Shown one piece after another: positions 61,209-64,000 of a stretch of 64,000 bases of DNA (position 1 is its first letter; each line of letters opens with the position of its first letter). The notes beneath the pieces are model-generated. The model saw nothing but the letters and a program-made list of their open reading frames with translations, made no database searches and had not been told where the DNA came from. Location: assembly GCF_000479045.1 (NCBI RefSeq), contig NZ_KI518171.1, forward strand, positions 42,068-106,067, given 5' to 3'. Origin of the DNA: Cetobacterium somerae ATCC BAA-474. GTDB lineage: Bacteria > Fusobacteriota > Fusobacteriia > Fusobacteriales > Fusobacteriaceae. The translations under genes and the position numbers were made by a program.

Positions 61209-62516
61209 TTATATCTCCTCTAACATTAAATCATTTCTTACTAAATCCTCGTAAGTTTCTCTTTTAGAAACTAGATAACTACGTCCATTTTTTACAAAAA
61301 CCACAGCTGGTTTTAAAGCTTTATTGTAGTTACTACTCATTGAGTGTCCATAAGCCCCTGTGCAACTAACAAGTACTAAATCCCCCTCGTCACACTTCCC
61401 TAACTTTGTATCCTTTATAATTATATCTCCAGACTCACAGCACTTCCCAGCTAAAGTCACAACTTCCTTTTTCTCCTCATTCAATCTATTCGCTACAACG
61501 CTTTCATACTTAGCACTATAAAGAGCTGGTCTTATGTTATCTGTCATCCCTCCATCTATAAAGATATACTTCTCTCCACCAAAAGTCTTCTTCTTTCCTC
61601 CCACTGTATAAAGAGTACTTCCAGCTTGAGCAACTATAGAACGCCCTGGTTCTATAGATACCTTTTCAATGGTAACCTTCTCAGACTCTAAAGTTACCTC
61701 TAAAGATTTTACAATTTTTTTCATTAATTTTTTTAGATCTACATCTGTATCCTCATCTGTATACCTAACTCCAAACCCTCCACCAAGGTTTATCTCAGGT
61801 ATTTTTATATTTAACTTTTCCGAAATCTCCTTTGTGAATTTAACCATAGTTTCTATACCTTCACCAAATGCTAACTCATCAAAAATCTGTGACCCTATGT
61901 GACAGTGAAAACCTAAAAAGTTAAGTTCCTCTTTTTCTACTATATCCCTTACAATCTCAACTATATCCCTATCAAAAATAGACTCTCCAAATTTTGATGT
62001 ATGTTTTGCTGTTTTTATATATTCATGAGTGTGAGCATCTATACCTATATTTAGTCTTAGCATTACATCTATTTTTTTACCTAATCTTTTACAAACATCA
62101 GCAACTCTTTTAGCCTCAAATCTATTATCTAAAATTATACTTCCTATCTCACTACCTACACACATCTCTAACTCCTCTAGAGACTTATTATTTCCATGCA
62201 TATGAACTTTCTTAGGATTTATTTTAGTAGATAATATTGTATGTAGCTCCCCTGCTGAAACAGCATCTATATCTAATCCCATTTTATCAACTACTTGAAC
62301 CATCCCTTTAGACAAGTAAGCTTTTGATGCATAAACAATAGTTGTTTTAAATTTGTCACTATGAAATCCCTCTTTTAAGGCTGTTATCTTTTTCTCCATA
62401 AGCTCTAAATCATATATATAAAGAGGTGTTCCATAATCTTTTTGTAGCTTTGTTACTAAAACTCCACCAATCTCTAAAACTCCATCAACATCTTTCATAG
62501 TTCCTAAGTATTTCAT
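61209..62516 (-). CDS. lysA: Diaminopimelate decarboxylase
   Basis: 435 residues, fold III PLP enzyme. Lys65 in VYASKAYLSKG binds PLP; other landmarks are INLGGGFGVRY, EPGRSIVAQAG and the active-site cysteine region AGKCCESGDI. Makes lysine from meso-diaminopimelate. The start overlaps the stop of an AGCS symporter gene (ATGA), so the two are translationally coupled. Confidence 0.95.
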   Translation of the reverse strand: MKYLGTMKDVDGVLEIGGVLVTKLQKDYGTPLYIYDLELMEKKITALKEGFHSDKFKTTIVYASKAYLSKGMVQVVDKMGLDIDAVSAGELHTILSTKINPKKVHMHGNNKSLEELEMCVGSEIGSIILDNRFEAKRVADVCKRLGKKIDVMLRLNIGIDAHTHEYIKTAKHTSKFGESIFDRDIVEIVRDIVEKEELNFLGFHCHIGSQIFDELAFGEGIETMVKFTKEISEKLNIKIPEINLGGGFGVRYTDEDTDVDLKKLMKKIVKSLEVTLESEKVTIEKVSIEPGRSIVAQAGSTLYTVGGKKKTFGGEKYIFIDGGMTDNIRPALYSAKYESVVANRLNEEKKEVVTLAGKCCESGDIIIKDTKLGKCDEGDLVLVSCTGAYGHSMSSNYNKALKPAVVFVKNGRSYLVSKRETYEDLVRNDLMLEEI

Positions 62517-63991
62517 ATTAGCTCACCCTTTTCCTTGTAGTCTTTTAAAGCTATCTTACTATATTTAAATCCTATTATAATTAAAGGTACGTTTATATAC
62601 ACCATCACAATATTTGTTAAATCACTTATTATCCAAATATTATCTAACTCTGCTCCTGACCAAACACATGCTACTCCAAAAGGTATGAAAACTAGTGATG
62701 AGATTAGCTTCATAATATTTAGGAAAACCTTGTTTCTTGATATCTCTGTTGCTGATACCTCTATAAAAGCTATCATTCCTAAGATAGTTGAAAAAGCAAA
62801 CATTCCATAGCATAGAGCAACTAAGAACTGAATGGGTTTCTCTAACATAGTAGGAGATAATACCTTTAATGATGTTATAAAGTAACCTAATTTATCACTT
62901 CTTAAAGCCATAAAATCAAATCCATCTAAGCTCCATAGATTAGCAATTATAACTAAAAATCCTGAGATTGTACAAATTACAAAAGTATCTACAAAAACTC
63001 CAAAAGATTGAATAAATCCTTGCTCCACTGGGTGCTTTGCATCTGCTGCTGCCGCTGCCATAGTTACAGTTCCCTGTCCAGCTTCGTTAGACATAAGTCC
63101 TCTTTTTATACCTTGTTGCAGAGCAATTCCCATAGCTCCTCCAAAGATAGCTTCAGGACTAAAGGCTCCTGCAAATACAGCTGTAAAAAAGTATGGAACT
63201 TTATCTAAATTTAAAGCTATTAAAAACAGTGCTATTATAAAATATGTCACTGCCATTATTGGAACTATAAAGTCTGTTGCTAGAGCAACTCTTCTAATTC
63301 CACCAAAAATAATTACTGTTGTAACTAAGATAATAGTTAATCCTATTACAATATATAGAGTATCTGTTCTAGCATAAACACTTCCTGTGATTTGACTAGC
63401 AACTGATCCAAATGCTGTAAACATATGAAATACTTGAGATGGCAGTGTAAATAGTGCATAAAAAATATATGCCACAGCTATTACAAAACCAACAACTTTA
63501 CTATTATTTAGTAATCTTCTTCCATAATAAGCTATTCCTCCAACATAATCCTCACCATTTTTCTCTTTAAAAATTTGAGAAAGAGTAGCTTCTACAAAAC
63601 ATGTTGCCATTCCAAAGAATGCACTAACCCACATCCAAAATAGTGCTCCAGGCCCTCCTGCTAAAACAGCTCCTGTTACTCCCATTATGTTTCCTGGTCC
63701 AATTCTTGTGGCACTACTTAGTAGAAAAGAGGCCATTGGAGATATTCCAATTTTAGTTTCATTTTTTCTTTTTAAAATATCCACACTTCTTTTAAAATAT
63801 CTAATCTGTACAAAATTCAGTTTTAGTGTGAAATATAGCCCACACCCTATTAGCAGTAAAATCGCTAGTGAAAACTCACCAATTATTGGGATATTTTTAT
63901 AAAACTCAAAGTTTCTTGGAAACTCCCACAGAACATCCGTTATTGGATTTAAAAAACTAAAAACATCATTTACCCTACTTAAATAACTCAT
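62513..63991 (-). CDS. AGCS-family sodium:amino acid symporter
   Basis: 492 residues, about eleven helices. Signature segments ATRIGPGNIMGVTGAVLAGGPGA (part) and LMSNEAGQGTVTMAAAAA identify the alanine/glycine:cation symporter family. Usual cargo is alanine or glycine with sodium. Coupling to lysA suggests lysine, diaminopimelate or a related amino acid could be carried here instead (inference). The start at 63991 is close to the window end; upstream control elements are not visible. Confidence 0.9.
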   Translation of the reverse strand: MSYLSRVNDVFSFLNPITDVLWEFPRNFEFYKNIPIIGEFSLAILLLIGCGLYFTLKLNFVQIRYFKRSVDILKRKNETKIGISPMASFLLSSATRIGPGNIMGVTGAVLAGGPGALFWMWVSAFFGMATCFVEATLSQIFKEKNGEDYVGGIAYYGRRLLNNSKVVGFVIAVAYIFYALFTLPSQVFHMFTAFGSVASQITGSVYARTDTLYIVIGLTIILVTTVIIFGGIRRVALATDFIVPIMAVTYFIIALFLIALNLDKVPYFFTAVFAGAFSPEAIFGGAMGIALQQGIKRGLMSNEAGQGTVTMAAAAADAKHPVEQGFIQSFGVFVDTFVICTISGFLVIIANLWSLDGFDFMALRSDKLGYFITSLKVLSPTMLEKPIQFLVALCYGMFAFSTILGMIAFIEVSATEISRNKVFLNIMKLISSLVFIPFGVACVWSGAELDNIWIISDLTNIVMVYINVPLIIIGFKYSKIALKDYKEKGELI

Positions 63992-64000
63992 ATTTAATTC

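Overview
The window is AT-rich DNA from a diderm, fermentative anaerobe. It has Firmicute-like sugar genes, long autotransporters whose passengers are built of 'GINNG.I' repeats, and a GH4/PTS locus like the malH/malB system known from Fusobacterium mortiferum. This points to the Fusobacteriota (Fusobacterium or Cetobacterium type); the assignment is inferred from gene content only. Most genes lie on the minus strand. I saw no tRNA, rRNA, CRISPR array or transposase.

Region 1 (1-22,000) is a glycosaminoglycan (hyaluronan/chondroitin type) utilisation locus. It holds a secreted PL8 lyase and a second PL8 lyase without a signal peptide, a sulfatase, an ABC importer (binding protein and two permeases, no ATPase), a GH88 unsaturated glucuronyl hydrolase, KduI and a truncated KduD, and two AraC regulators, one of them membrane-bound. 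A 1643-residue outer-membrane protein sits just upstream of the secreted PL8 and appears to carry two consecutive beta-barrels. Three promoters of this locus share a 35-nt element at identical spacing, ATAGAAAAA at one end and GATTTACA at the other, merging into the -35 box. It is a good candidate for the operator of the AraC activator. Two tandem LUD genes are inserted divergently.

Region 2 (21,700-32,000) is accessory: a CbpA-type DnaJ, a TonB receptor next to a penicillin-V-acylase-like hydrolase, a second autotransporter with a proline-rich stalk, an unknown gene behind a leader containing a terminator, a one-polypeptide MNT-HEPN fusion bracketed by two copies of the same 29-nt hairpin, and a TDT-family transporter. 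Palindromes of the form TTGAAT-N4-ATTCAA overlie two promoters here.

Region 3 (32,000-42,000) handles phosphorylated glycosides: GntR/UTRA regulator, PTS EIICB, GH38 alpha-mannosidase, RpiR regulator and GH4 6-phospho-alpha-glucosidase. On the other strand is a split transketolase with a transaldolase-like aldolase.

Region 4 (42,000-49,100) has a YbhJ-like aconitase-family hydratase divergent from a CitMHS transporter, with their FCD-type GntR regulator and TTGTATACAA operators. Next to it is an operon of two uncharacterised membrane proteins (one DUF5058-like) with an M20 peptidase.

Region 5 (49,100-57,100) is one long hexuronate operon, uxaC-uxuA-uxuB-dctP-dctQ-dctM, with its FCD-type GntR regulator. 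It makes 2-keto-3-deoxygluconate, the same intermediate as KduI/KduD, so regions 1 and 5 feed one pathway. Region 6 (57,200-64,000) has a PAP2 phosphatase, a SWIM-SNF2 helicase, and an AGCS symporter overlapping lysA.
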